Source: Chitinophagales bacterium (lineage in GTDB: Bacteria; Bacteroidota; Bacteroidia; Chitinophagales; Chitinophagaceae). From it: a DNA stretch of 40,665 nucleotides. Shown here in pieces: positions 8,486 through 15,293 of the stretch. How positions within the stretch are numbered: position 1 is the first letter of the stretch; each line of letters opens with the position of its first letter. The notes beneath the pieces are model-generated. The model made no database searches and was not told the DNA's origin. It worked only from the letters and a program-made list of their open reading frames with translations. The stretch lies in NCBI GenBank assembly GCA_015655125.1, contig JAATFP010000012.1, forward strand, positions 1 to 40,665. Direction: 5' to 3'. Both the position numbers and the translations under genes were made by a program.

Positions 8486-9160
8486 TTACATTTCCTCGAT
8501 GATTTTATTTTTTACTGCGTACATGATCAACCCGGCGGTGCTTTTGGCACCGGTTTTCACCTTTAGTTTGTCGCGGATGGCTTCAACGGTTCGTGGGCTA
8601 AGATCTACCATGTCTGCAATTTCCTTGGTGCTTTTTTCTTCGCACATGAGGCGGAGAATAGTTGTTTCTTTATCGTTGAGTTGTACTTCCTGCGGTGCCA
8701 GTTGCTGGGGTGGTGCGGCATTGCGTTGTTTGAGGTTGTTCAGCAATGCATTGTTGGTAAGGGAATTAAAATAATATTCCTGTTCAAAACACGTTTTGAT
8801 GGCTTCGTAAATAACTTCGCTGTCGCTCGTTTTAGACAGGTAGCTGTTGGCGCCAAGTTCCATCAGTTTGGTAATCATGCTATGATCGTCCATCATGGTG
8901 AGCATGATGATTTTGGTTTGGGGGCAAAGTTTTTTTATCTCCGGCAGCGCGGTAACGCCGTCCATGATGGGCATCTGGATGTCGAGTAGTATAACATCTG
9001 GTTTGATTGTTTTAACCAGGTTTAATAAATGCATGCCATTGTCTGCCTCTGCAATAACGCGGATGTCTTTCTTAGCGCTTAGAGCGGTTTTAACGCCGGC
9101 CCTGTACAGTACGTGATCGTCTGCTATGATGACCTGAATTGGATCTGAATCTTGTTTCAT
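8486..9160 (-). CDS. NarL/LuxR-type response regulator 1 (stand-alone)
   Basis: This is a 224-residue cytoplasmic regulator with a receiver domain at residues 8-125 and a LuxR-type helix-turn-helix at about 155-220. The acidic pocket is ADDH (13-16), the phosphoacceptor is D60 in ILLDIQMP, and the conserved lysine lies in SYLSKTSD. The DNA-binding part shows LNDKETTILRLM and the recognition helix LSPRTVEAIRDKL. It has no kinase beside it. It is transcribed away from the membrane protein-kinase-regulator unit that starts at 9484. It closely resembles the regulator at 11575-12240 (shared GLIMYxxxNKIIE ending), which suggests local duplication. The target genes are unknown. Confidence 0.93.
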   Translation of the reverse strand: MKQDSDPIQVIIADDHVLYRAGVKTALSAKKDIRVIAEADNGMHLLNLVKTIKPDVILLDIQMPIMDGVTALPEIKKLCPQTKIIMLTMMDDHSMITKLMELGANSYLSKTSDSEVIYEAIKTCFEQEYYFNSLTNNALLNNLKQRNAAPPQQLAPQEVQLNDKETTILRLMCEEKSTKEIADMVDLSPRTVEAIRDKLKVKTGAKSTAGLIMYAVKNKIIEEM

Positions 9161-9483
9161 ATACTATTAAGTAGTGAAATTAATGTTTTTTTTGTTAGTA
9201 AGAATACGATACTATAACGCGTTGTTTACGTGTAAATTATGAGCTAAATGAATATCGGGTGTAATTACCTGCTATTAAGGATGGTGAATTTACGCAAAAT
9301 GCAGTGGTTGTACACACAATGAGTGATATTGGCGGGGTTTTAAAAGTAACCTGGTCATCTTTACTTAGACCGTAATACATAAAATAGCGTTACCAAAAAA
9401 AGGGAAAAATCCCGGATTTTAATGAGGTTTTTCCTGTTGAAAATAATGGGAGAAGATTTATTCTTGTGGTAAGTTTTGAAAAT
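9161..9483. other. Intergenic spacer between divergent regulator and sensor genes
   Basis: This 323-bp AT-rich spacer must carry the promoters of both divergent genes. I find no perfect TAnnTTTG box. A run at 9397-9436 contains GGGAAAAATCCC and a related TTTTTCC arm that could fold weakly. A nine-codon frame at 9447-9473 (MGEDLFLW) ends just before the sensor start and could be a tiny leader peptide, but nothing else supports it. No RNA gene is recognised. Confidence 0.5.
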
Positions 9484-10158
9484 ATGAATGAATTTGCGTT
9501 TGATATTAATAAGATTGCTACCTCAATTGTGTATCTACTGTCGTGTTTTTATTCATTAAGATTAATCGGGAGTAAGACAATACCTACATACCTTCGTGGA
9601 TTTTATTGGTATTCTATTATTGGTGCGCTAACGAGTCTAATGCTTTTATCGTCAATATTTTTTTCTCCTATTCGAATTCCAATGTTTAGCAGAATTAATT
9701 CGGTAACGTTAATTTTTCATTTTTCATTTTTGACATTTTTCATTTTCAGAATTCTTAAAAATGATAGAGTCGTAACTTTTTTAAAAGTGTGTTTTTGGAT
9801 TATTCTTTTTTTGCTGATAGTCAGTATAGCAAATGATGTTTATTTCGATACCTGCTCTTTATCTTTTTGCGTAGCAAATGTTAGTTTATTTTTATTTTGC
9901 TTATTTTATTATTACCAAATTTTGCACTTTATTCCAGCAGTTAGTATATTAAAAGAACCATCGTTTTGGATAATCACTGGAATATTTATAGGTATGGGGT
10001 TATCGTTTCCGATGATAATCTTCTTGGATTTTTTTTCTTTAAATACATCTCTACAGTTGAAACGAGAAATACAATTTCTTGGTAATCTTCCATACATCGT
10101 AATGCATCTATGTTTTATTAAAGCTTATTTATGTTCAAGTCAGATACAGAAGGCATAA
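9484..10158 (+). CDS. Seven-helix membrane protein, putative sensor of unit A
   Basis: This protein of 224 residues is almost wholly membrane embedded. Hydrophobic segments lie near residues 11-28, 40-60, 72-91, 100-121, 124-146, 160-184 and 200-219, which suggests seven helices with only short loops. No enzyme motif is visible. I chose the ATG at 9484; a GTG at 9466 in the same frame is an alternative. The 3' end overlaps the histidine kinase ATG by 28 bp, so the two are translationally linked. That context suggests it senses a ligand in or near the membrane and signals to the short kinase. The gene is far richer in A+T than the housekeeping genes around it. I do not recognise a named family. 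Confidence 0.72.
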   Translation: MNEFAFDINKIATSIVYLLSCFYSLRLIGSKTIPTYLRGFYWYSIIGALTSLMLLSSIFFSPIRIPMFSRINSVTLIFHFSFLTFFIFRILKNDRVVTFLKVCFWIILFLLIVSIANDVYFDTCSLSFCVANVSLFLFCLFYYYQILHFIPAVSILKEPSFWIITGIFIGMGLSFPMIIFLDFFSLNTSLQLKREIQFLGNLPYIVMHLCFIKAYLCSSQIQKA

Positions 10159-10919
10159 TAATTTTTACAGCAATTTGTACAATAACTATTTTAATATTAA
10201 TTGCTTTTGTTGTAATTATCATTTATCGTTATAAGCAAAATCAAAATCTATATTTCAAAAGCATTGAGGAGTTAGAAATCGTACATCGGAATGCGATATT
10301 GCAGTCTCAAATTGAAATTCAGGAACAGACCTTTCAAAATATTTCGCGAGAGTTGCACGATAACGTCGGACAGAAGCTAAGTCTTGTAAAACTAAGCATC
10401 AATACGATCGCAAATGCCGGGTTCCCGGAGATCAATGATCAATTGATGAGTTCAGCGCAGGTACTTACCGAAGCGATAGATGACGTACGGGATATCAGCA
10501 GAAGCATGAGTTCTGAACAGATATTAGCCAATGGGCTGGAAAATGCATTGAAACACGAGGTGGCATTTTTAAAAAATGCTGGTATTCATAATGTGAATAT
10601 GGTAGTTGAAGGAAATATATTTTACCAGGATAAAAGTGTAGAACTTATTTTATTCAGGATAATACAGGAGGCATTTAATAATATCATTAAACATGCAAAT
10701 GCAACTGCCATTAGTATAAAACTGATTTACAGCGACCCTGATTTTTTGCTCCTTATACATGACAATGGGGCGGGTTTTCAACCAGATGATATAATAAGAT
10801 CGGGCATCGGGCTTGCCAATATGAAAACAAGAGCAAAAACGATCAATGCAGATTGCACGATACAAAGTAATACAAATGATGGCACTATTTTAAAAATTAA
10901 AATTCCGGCAAATGACTAA
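10131..10919 (+). CDS. HisKA_3-type sensor histidine kinase of unit A
   Basis: This is a 262-residue kinase of the NarX/DesK class. One membrane helix lies at residues 8-32, followed by a short coiled segment. The dimerisation and phosphoacceptor motif is ISRELHDNVGQKLS with H76. The HATPase domain shows an N box (EAFNNIIKHANA), a G1 box (HDNGAGF) and a G2 region (SGIGLANMKTRAK). It has no sensory domain of its own, which fits input from the overlapping seven-helix protein. The following response regulator gene overlaps its stop by 8 bp. All catalytic motifs look intact. Confidence 0.93.
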   Translation: MFKSDTEGIIIFTAICTITILILIAFVVIIIYRYKQNQNLYFKSIEELEIVHRNAILQSQIEIQEQTFQNISRELHDNVGQKLSLVKLSINTIANAGFPEINDQLMSSAQVLTEAIDDVRDISRSMSSEQILANGLENALKHEVAFLKNAGIHNVNMVVEGNIFYQDKSVELILFRIIQEAFNNIIKHANATAISIKLIYSDPDFLLLIHDNGAGFQPDDIIRSGIGLANMKTRAKTINADCTIQSNTNDGTILKIKIPAND

Positions 10920-11571
10920 AGAATCCGTAAAAATTGTTATGGCAGATGATCATGTACTGATCAGAGATTCTCTTGCAACTCTTATCAATAGTTTTGAAAA
11001 TTTCAATGTAACAGGCGTGGCAGAAGATGGTATTGCTCTCCTGGAACTACTGAAAAAAGAGAATAAACCTGATATTATTTTATTGGATATTAATATGCCG
11101 AATCTTAACGGACATGAAACAGCAATCGAATTACAGCGGACTTACCCTGACGTGAAGATATTGGTGCTCACAATGTATGATTCCGATGTGGTCCTCATAA
11201 GAATGCTTCAAATGGGTGTAAAAGGTTTTTTGAAAAAGGATATTATTCCGGCAGAATTGAAGATCGCCTTGGAAAGTGTTGCCTGCGGCGGTTATCATTA
11301 TTCAAGTACCGCTACTGGTAAACTTGCATCTTTTATACACAGGGCGCATTTAACGCAATTATCGATAGACAAGGCATTATTGTCAGACGTTGAGATACAA
11401 TTCCTGAAACTTGCCAGTACAGATATGACTTATAAGGAAATTGCTTTGATCATGAAGCTTACGCCAAGGTCGGTTGATAGCTACCGCGATAGTCTTTTTG
11501 AAAAACTGGATGTCAAAAGCCGGGTTGGCCTTGTTATTTATGCAATAAAAAATGGCCTGGTGACAGTTTGA
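10912..11571 (+). CDS. NarL/LuxR-type response regulator of unit A
   Basis: This 219-residue protein has a receiver domain with the ADDH pocket at 11-14, phosphoacceptor D59 in IILLDINMP and the lysine in GFLKKDI. A LuxR-type helix-turn-helix at the C-terminus reads LTPRSVDSYRDSLFEKL. The start codon lies inside the kinase gene (8-bp overlap), so it is the expected partner of that kinase. It is the most divergent of the four regulators in the island: its linker and DNA-binding helix differ from the others (DSYRDSL against EAIRDKL or ETIRQNM). The gene ends 3 bp from the convergent regulator at 11575. Confidence 0.93.
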   Translation: MTKESVKIVMADDHVLIRDSLATLINSFENFNVTGVAEDGIALLELLKKENKPDIILLDINMPNLNGHETAIELQRTYPDVKILVLTMYDSDVVLIRMLQMGVKGFLKKDIIPAELKIALESVACGGYHYSSTATGKLASFIHRAHLTQLSIDKALLSDVEIQFLKLASTDMTYKEIALIMKLTPRSVDSYRDSLFEKLDVKSRVGLVIYAIKNGLVTV

Positions 11572-11574
11572 GAG

Positions 11575-12240
11575 CTACTCAATCAATTTATTTCTCATCC
11601 CGTACATTATCAATCCGCCGATTGTTTTGGCGTTCACCTTGGTCTTCATATTCTGGCGGATGGTTTCAATTGTGCGCGGGCTTAAAAAGATGGTTTTTGA
11701 AATTTCTTCCGTTGTTTTATCTTCTGCTAAAAGTTGGAGAATCTTTATTTCTTTTTCGTTGAAGTGTATTGGTGTATTGGTACCATAATGCTGCCGGACA
11801 TTTTTTTTCTGCATCAATCTACCCATTACCGCTTTATTTACCAACTCATTAAAATAGAAGTCATCGTTCATGCATGTCAATATGGCCTCATAAATTTCCT
11901 CAGGATCCGTTGTTTTGGTGAGATATGCGTTTGCCCCCATTTCCATCATCTTGCTGATCATTTGCTGATCGTCATACATTGTCAACACTATGATCTTTAT
12001 ATCCTCGAATTCTTTTCGTATCAACTGAATCCCGTTTATTCCATCTATTTCGGGCATCCTGATATCCATTAGTAATACTTCAGGTTTTTTAATGGCGATC
12101 TTGTGCATCATATCCTTTCCGTCTTCGGCTTCCCAAAGCATTTTAAGGTTAGGTTTTCCTGAAAGTGCCATTTTTATACCATCGCGAAATATCTTATGAT
12201 CATCCGCTATTGCGATCTTAATGAGGTTCTCGGTAGACAT
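11575..12240 (-). CDS. NarL/LuxR-type response regulator 3 (stand-alone, convergent)
   Basis: This 221-residue regulator carries ADDH at 12-15, phosphoacceptor D59 in VLLMDIRMP, the lysine in AYLTKTTD and a helix-turn-helix with LSPRTIETIRQNM. It is closest in the window to the regulator at 8486-9160, sharing its layout and the GLIMYGMRNKLIE ending. It runs toward unit A with only a 3-bp gap and is read from the 0.7-kb AT-rich spacer. No kinase is adjacent on its strand, so it may take signal from either kinase of the island. A 15-bp hairpin lies 56 bp upstream of its start. Confidence 0.93.
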   Translation of the reverse strand: MSTENLIKIAIADDHKIFRDGIKMALSGKPNLKMLWEAEDGKDMMHKIAIKKPEVLLMDIRMPEIDGINGIQLIRKEFEDIKIIVLTMYDDQQMISKMMEMGANAYLTKTTDPEEIYEAILTCMNDDFYFNELVNKAVMGRLMQKKNVRQHYGTNTPIHFNEKEIKILQLLAEDKTTEEISKTIFLSPRTIETIRQNMKTKVNAKTIGGLIMYGMRNKLIE

Positions 12241-12295
12241 TGTTAATTGTAGGGGTTAGTCTTAACTATACCAAGTTATGAAATAACTTTGTTTT

Positions 12296-12332
12296 AACAG
12301 AATAAAAAATGTAATTTATTTTTTATTCTGTT
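12296..12332. promoter_or_regulatory. 15-bp AT-rich perfect inverted repeat upstream of regulator 3
   Basis: Arms AACAGAATAAAAAAT (12296-12310) and its exact complement (12318-12332) flank a 7-nt loop. It is 56 bp before the start codon of the regulator at 11575-12240. Position favours an operator over a terminator, since no gene ends here on either strand. Confidence 0.4.
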
Positions 12333-12362
12333 GATTATCAATCATTTTTTATTTTTTAGCTA

Positions 12363-12396
12363 GTAAAAATACCTGCCAAGTTATAAGTATTTTTAC
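12363..12396. repeat. Inverted pair of the decamer GTAAAAATAC
   Basis: GTAAAAATAC at 12363-12372 and its reverse complement GTATTTTTAC at 12387-12396 are separated by 14 bp. A further GTATTTTTAC lies at 12577-12586 inside the dyad ATAGTATTTTTACTAT. The decamer is itself nearly symmetric (GTA...TAC), as in many binding sites of dimeric regulators. Confidence 0.4.
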
Positions 12397-12504
12397 CTTT
12401 TGTAAATTAACAAAATACTTTTTAGAGGATGATTTACGTTGTTATGTATACTTTATTTGCCAGATATGGGTTATTATTTTACTACGGAACAGTTATAAGT
12501 GTGG

Positions 12505-12525
12505 TTATCCACAGTTTTATCCACA
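12505..12525 (+). promoter_or_regulatory. Two tandem exact DnaA boxes
   Basis: TTATCCACA occurs at 12505-12513 and again at 12517-12525, 12 bp apart and on the same strand, within AT-rich DNA. Both match the DnaA consensus TTATNCACA exactly. I find no other exact copy in the window, only one-mismatch sites inside or between genes. They may belong to a replication origin or to DnaA-controlled transcription. Confidence 0.5.
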
Positions 12526-12706
12526 TTTTGCCATGTTAGGGTAATTATAATAGTAAACTTACTGCGTATCTTGATAGTATTTTTACTATATTCGTATCGT
12601 ATAACTACCTTAATTTTTTACCGGTTTTTCCCCTTTTTTTTTGTTGTAAGCCTTACTGGTATTGTGTTTTGTGAATATCGTAAAACTACCTATTGACCTC
12701 TGTCAA

Positions 12707-12737
12707 TTGTTTAAAAATTAAAATTGGGGCAAGTTTG
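12707..12737 (+). promoter_or_regulatory. Candidate promoter ahead of the 18-codon ORF
   Basis: A TTG at 12707-12709 and CAAGTTTG at 12730-12737 are 20 bp apart. This matches the Bacteroidota TTG / TAnnTTTG layout with one mismatch in the -7 element. Transcription would begin near 12744, about 33 nt before the small ORF. Confidence 0.35.
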
Positions 12738-12776
12738 TACTGATATTTAATCGTAAACCACTTAAGTTATTTTATT

Positions 12777-12833
12777 ATGTTTGGAGCTTTAAACAATCTA
12801 TTTGAAGATTTCTTCAGCTTATTAAGTTGCTAA
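12777..12833 (+). CDS. Possible 18-residue peptide
   Basis: An ATG-started frame encodes MFGALNNLFEDFFSLLSC, a mostly hydrophobic, amphipathic-looking peptide ending in cysteine. It has a candidate promoter 40 bp upstream and a hairpin 27 bp downstream, so it could be a free-standing small transcript or the leader of the sensor gene that follows. It lies between two sensor units, so a role as a signal or leader peptide is conceivable. The length is far too short for codon statistics, and chance is a real alternative. Confidence 0.3.
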   Translation: MFGALNNLFEDFFSLLSC

Positions 12834-12859
12834 GTATATTTTGATTTTGATAAACAGTT

Positions 12860-12887
12860 AGTTACTTTTGTTTTGACTAAAGTAACT
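12860..12887 (+). terminator. Hairpin between the small ORF and the unit B sensor
   Basis: AGTTACTTT (12860-12868) pairs perfectly with AAAGTAACT (12879-12887) around a 10-nt loop. There is only a weak T-rich tail (CTTTATCTT). It may end the small-ORF transcript or act as an attenuator before the sensor gene. Confidence 0.35.
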
Positions 12888-12922
12888 GCTTTATCTTAAC
12901 TAATTTAACTTATATAACTTTT

Positions 12923-13612
12923 ACGACCGAGATTATACCTTTAATCTTTTGTATTTTATTTTATAAAAAATTGAATACAAGGGCTTTAAAGGTTTTTTTT
13001 GTATATGCAATCTTCTTAGCTTTTTTTGTCTCATTATCCGTATTAACAACACAAGTTTTTCATCCAAGCCCGATATATTATTATAGTATTTTAAAAATAT
13101 ACACTATTTGCGAATTTATATTAGTTGGGATTTTTCTAAGAGGTATTTTGAAAAGTCGAAAAACGGTTACTGTTCTTAAATACTCAATTTATATATTTAT
13201 TCCAATCTGTTTATACTTCTATTTAGTTGTTGATATCACTAAATTCAGTACCTATCCATCGATTTTTGAATTTCTATTTTTTATAGTTTTATTGATATAC
13301 TTTTTTTATGAAAAGATGAAAACGGTAATTATTTACCCTTTATACCAAAGTATAACTTTTTGGATTTGCGTTGGTTTTTTTTTGTATTTCACAGGTAATT
13401 TTTTCTTTTTTTTATTTAGCAATACGTCCACAGATAAATCTTTTGTAAAGCAATTAAATATTATATACAGTTTTGTCACTATAACAAAAAATATTATCCT
13501 CAGCCTCTCTTTGTTTGTCAATGAACCGAACGAAGTCGAAGACGATGAATTACAAATACCTACTAATATAAACCTGGATGAATTCACACTAACTAACCCT
13601 AAAAAATTGTAG
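12923..13612 (+). CDS. Multi-helix membrane protein, putative sensor of unit B, start uncertain
   Basis: The first usual start codon is a TTG at 12971, giving 213 residues and six hydrophobic helices. The frame is open upstream to 12881. From 12923 it reads TTEIIPLIFCILFYKKLNTR, a good extra first helix that would give seven helices like the unit A sensor. No ATG, GTG or TTG lies in that stretch; the codon at 12923 is ACG, one base from ATG. I therefore annotate from 12923 and flag the start as unresolved. The FWICVGFFLYFTGNFF segment parallels FWIITGIFIGMGLSFP of unit A. A charged cytoplasmic tail (VNEPNEVEDDELQ) follows. The kinase gene starts 6 bp later. The gene is strikingly AT-rich. Confidence 0.6.
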   Translation, partial: TTEIIPLIFCILFYKKLNTRALKVFFVYAIFLAFFVSLSVLTTQVFHPSPIYYYSILKIYTICEFILVGIFLRGILKSRKTVTVLKYSIYIFIPICLYFYLVVDITKFSTYPSIFEFLFFIVLLIYFFYEKMKTVIIYPLYQSITFWICVGFFLYFTGNFFFFLFSNTSTDKSFVKQLNIIYSFVTITKNIILSLSLFVNEPNEVEDDELQIPTNINLDEFTLTNPKKL

Positions 13613-13618
13613 CGCCAG

Positions 13619-14443
13619 ATGTTTTTTTTACAGGTATCAGCAAATTCGGACGTGTCGAAACTCATGTTCATTGGGTCGGTAGGGATGATCACACTGGCGG
13701 TGGGTATCATTGTGTTTGTGATTATGCACCAGAGAAAAGTGATCCGCTACCATATCCAGATGAAAAAGCTGGAAGCCGAAAAACAACAGATCTATCTCAA
13801 CGCCAGCATTCGTTTTCAGGAAGAAGAACGGCAGCGAATCGCCGCAGATCTTCACGATGATGCCGGACCATTATTGGCCACTGCACGACTTTACCTAAAT
13901 GAAAATCTTGTAAACCAGGATAAACCACAACAACTTCAGAGTATCTTCAGTGCCAAACAAATACTGGATGATGCGATCCTGCTGATCCGCAATATCAGCC
14001 ACAGTCTTATGCCGCCGACCTTAAAGAACTTTGGCCTTGAAAGCGCCACAACAGATCTTTTCCAAAAAATCAGCGGCAGCGGAACCATCAACGCCAGCGC
14101 ACGTTTTCATGATTACCGCGAACGACTTAAAGTGGAGCAGGAACTGCTGGTTTTTCGCGTTATCCAGGAACTGGTAAACAATATCATCAAGCATAGCAAT
14201 TCTGCATTCATTCACCTGACACAAAATGCCACAACCAACAACCTGTACATCAGGTTGCACCACGACGGAAAGGGTATTGTTCAATCGGAATTTGATAAAC
14301 TCAACCACACTTCAAATGGCCTCGGTTTGAAAAATATAGCCAGTAGGATAAAAGTTTTAAACGGAAGAATCTTGTTTGAAATAGACTCCAGTCAAACGTA
14401 CTATAAGGTAACCCTCGAAATTCCCAAGGAATCTATTGTATAA
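13619..14443 (+). CDS. HisKA_3-type sensor histidine kinase of unit B
   Basis: This 274-residue kinase has one membrane helix (residues 14-38) and a coiled linker. The phosphoacceptor motif is RIAADLHDDAGPLL with H79. The HATPase domain has an N box (ELVNNIIKHSNS), HDGKGI as the G1 box, and NGLGLKNIASRIKVL. It has no sensory domain, as in unit A, so the preceding membrane protein is the likely input. The codon usage is clearly less AT-rich than that of the membrane gene 6 bp upstream. The partner regulator begins 65 bp downstream, probably with an added promoter of its own. Confidence 0.93.
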   Translation: MFFLQVSANSDVSKLMFIGSVGMITLAVGIIVFVIMHQRKVIRYHIQMKKLEAEKQQIYLNASIRFQEEERQRIAADLHDDAGPLLATARLYLNENLVNQDKPQQLQSIFSAKQILDDAILLIRNISHSLMPPTLKNFGLESATTDLFQKISGSGTINASARFHDYRERLKVEQELLVFRVIQELVNNIIKHSNSAFIHLTQNATTNNLYIRLHHDGKGIVQSEFDKLNHTSNGLGLKNIASRIKVLNGRILFEIDSSQTYYKVTLEIPKESIV

Positions 14444-14473
14444 TTTCCGTAATATTACTGTCCGCAAAAGCCT

Positions 14474-14481
14474 TATTTTTG
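14474..14481 (+). promoter_or_regulatory. Candidate -7 element for the unit B response regulator
   Basis: TATTTTTG matches TAnnTTTG exactly and sits 27 nt before the ATG at 14509. It would allow the regulator to be expressed apart from the kinase. No clear TTG -33 element is seen. Confidence 0.35.
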
Positions 14482-14508
14482 TAACGACTTTCATTTTGAC
14501 CCCAAAGT

Positions 14509-15165
14509 ATGTCTCCAGAACTGATCAAAGTTGCGATAGCGGATGACCACAAGATCTTCAGAAAGGGTGTGATCCTTTCATTGCGGCCATATGCAAATAT
14601 CCGCTTCGTGATGGAAGCAGACAATGGTGAAGATCTGATCCAAAAGATTCCCGAATCGCAGCCTGATGTAATCCTTTGTGACTTGAAAATGCCCATCAAA
14701 GACGGTATCGATGCAACAAAAGTTGTTACCAAAAATTACCCGCATATCCGCGTTATCATTCTCACTATGTACGAAGATGAGCGGTTTGTTGGGCATCTCA
14801 TGGATTGTGGCGCAGCCGGCTACCTTTTAAAAAGTACTGATCCTGCAGAAATAAGACGTGCCATTATGGATGTGATGCGCACAGGATTTTATCTCAACCC
14901 GTTTGTAAACAAGGTATTGATCAAAAAAAACTATAGCAAGCAGAAATTCAACCCGTCACTCACCACCGAAGTGGTATTAAGTGATCGTGAAAAAGAAGTA
15001 CTTACGCTTGTTTGCATGGAATTTACCGCTACGGAAATAGCTCAGAAAATGAGTATCAGCGCCCGAACAGTGGAAGCAATCAAAGACCGGCTCATGGAAC
15101 GTTTCGGAGTTAAGAATTCTGTTGGATTGGTATTCTACGCTATGAAGAACCAATTAATAGATTAG
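14509..15165 (+). CDS. NarL/LuxR-type response regulator of unit B
   Basis: This 218-residue protein has the ADDH pocket at 11-14, phosphoacceptor D58 in VILCDLKMP, the lysine in GYLLKSTD and a C-terminal helix-turn-helix (LSDREKEVLTLVC and ISARTVEAIKDRLMERF). It follows the unit B kinase on the same strand and is its likely partner. Its ending GLVFYAMKNQLID parallels the GLIMYAVKNKIIE ending of the regulators at 8486 and 11575, so the three look like paralogues. Confidence 0.93.
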   Translation: MSPELIKVAIADDHKIFRKGVILSLRPYANIRFVMEADNGEDLIQKIPESQPDVILCDLKMPIKDGIDATKVVTKNYPHIRVIILTMYEDERFVGHLMDCGAAGYLLKSTDPAEIRRAIMDVMRTGFYLNPFVNKVLIKKNYSKQKFNPSLTTEVVLSDREKEVLTLVCMEFTATEIAQKMSISARTVEAIKDRLMERFGVKNSVGLVFYAMKNQLID

Positions 15166-15243
15166 GAGTTTAGCGGCCTGTTTAGGTGTTGCAGCTTTTC
15201 AAACCACATCTATTTGCATTTTTCCCGTCTTCCCGGCCAAAAA

Positions 15244-15262
15244 ATCTGCGCATCTGCAGCAA
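15244..15262. repeat. Copy of the dispersed ATCTGCGCATCTGCGGCAA repeat (single arm)
   Basis: ATCTGCGCATCTGCAGCAA differs at one position from the consensus of copies near 302-320 and 26234-26252. Here only one arm is present; no matching left arm is seen upstream. It lies just before the deoxynucleoside kinase terminator. Confidence 0.5.
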
Positions 15263-15284
15263 AAAAAATCCACCGAAGGTGGAT
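15261..15284 (-). terminator. Intrinsic terminator of the deoxynucleoside kinase gene
   Basis: On the minus strand the stem ATCCACC / GGTGGAT is capped by a C(TTCG)G tetraloop and followed by eight Ts (As at 15261-15268). It starts 10 bp past the kinase stop codon. This is a textbook intrinsic terminator. Confidence 0.88.
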
Positions 15285-15293
15285 CAAAAAAAT

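Larger units (their letters stand above)
12241..12776. other. AT-rich spacer rich in dyads, with two DnaA boxes
   Basis: This stretch holds no convincing gene. It contains a 15-bp hairpin (12296-12332), an inverted pair of GTAAAAATAC (12363-12372) and GTATTTTTAC (12387-12396), another GTATTTTTAC (12577-12586), two exact DnaA boxes (12505-12525) and a candidate promoter (12707-12737). A frame of 65 codons at 12499-12696 is low-complexity and not convincing. The density of symmetric motifs suggests a regulatory or replication role. Confidence 0.55.

Noticed and set aside
12499..12696. 65-codon hydrophobic frame in the AT-rich spacer
   Set aside because: It runs across the DnaA boxes and a dyad, is a low-complexity stretch of Phe, Ile and Val, and has no promoter at a fitting distance.
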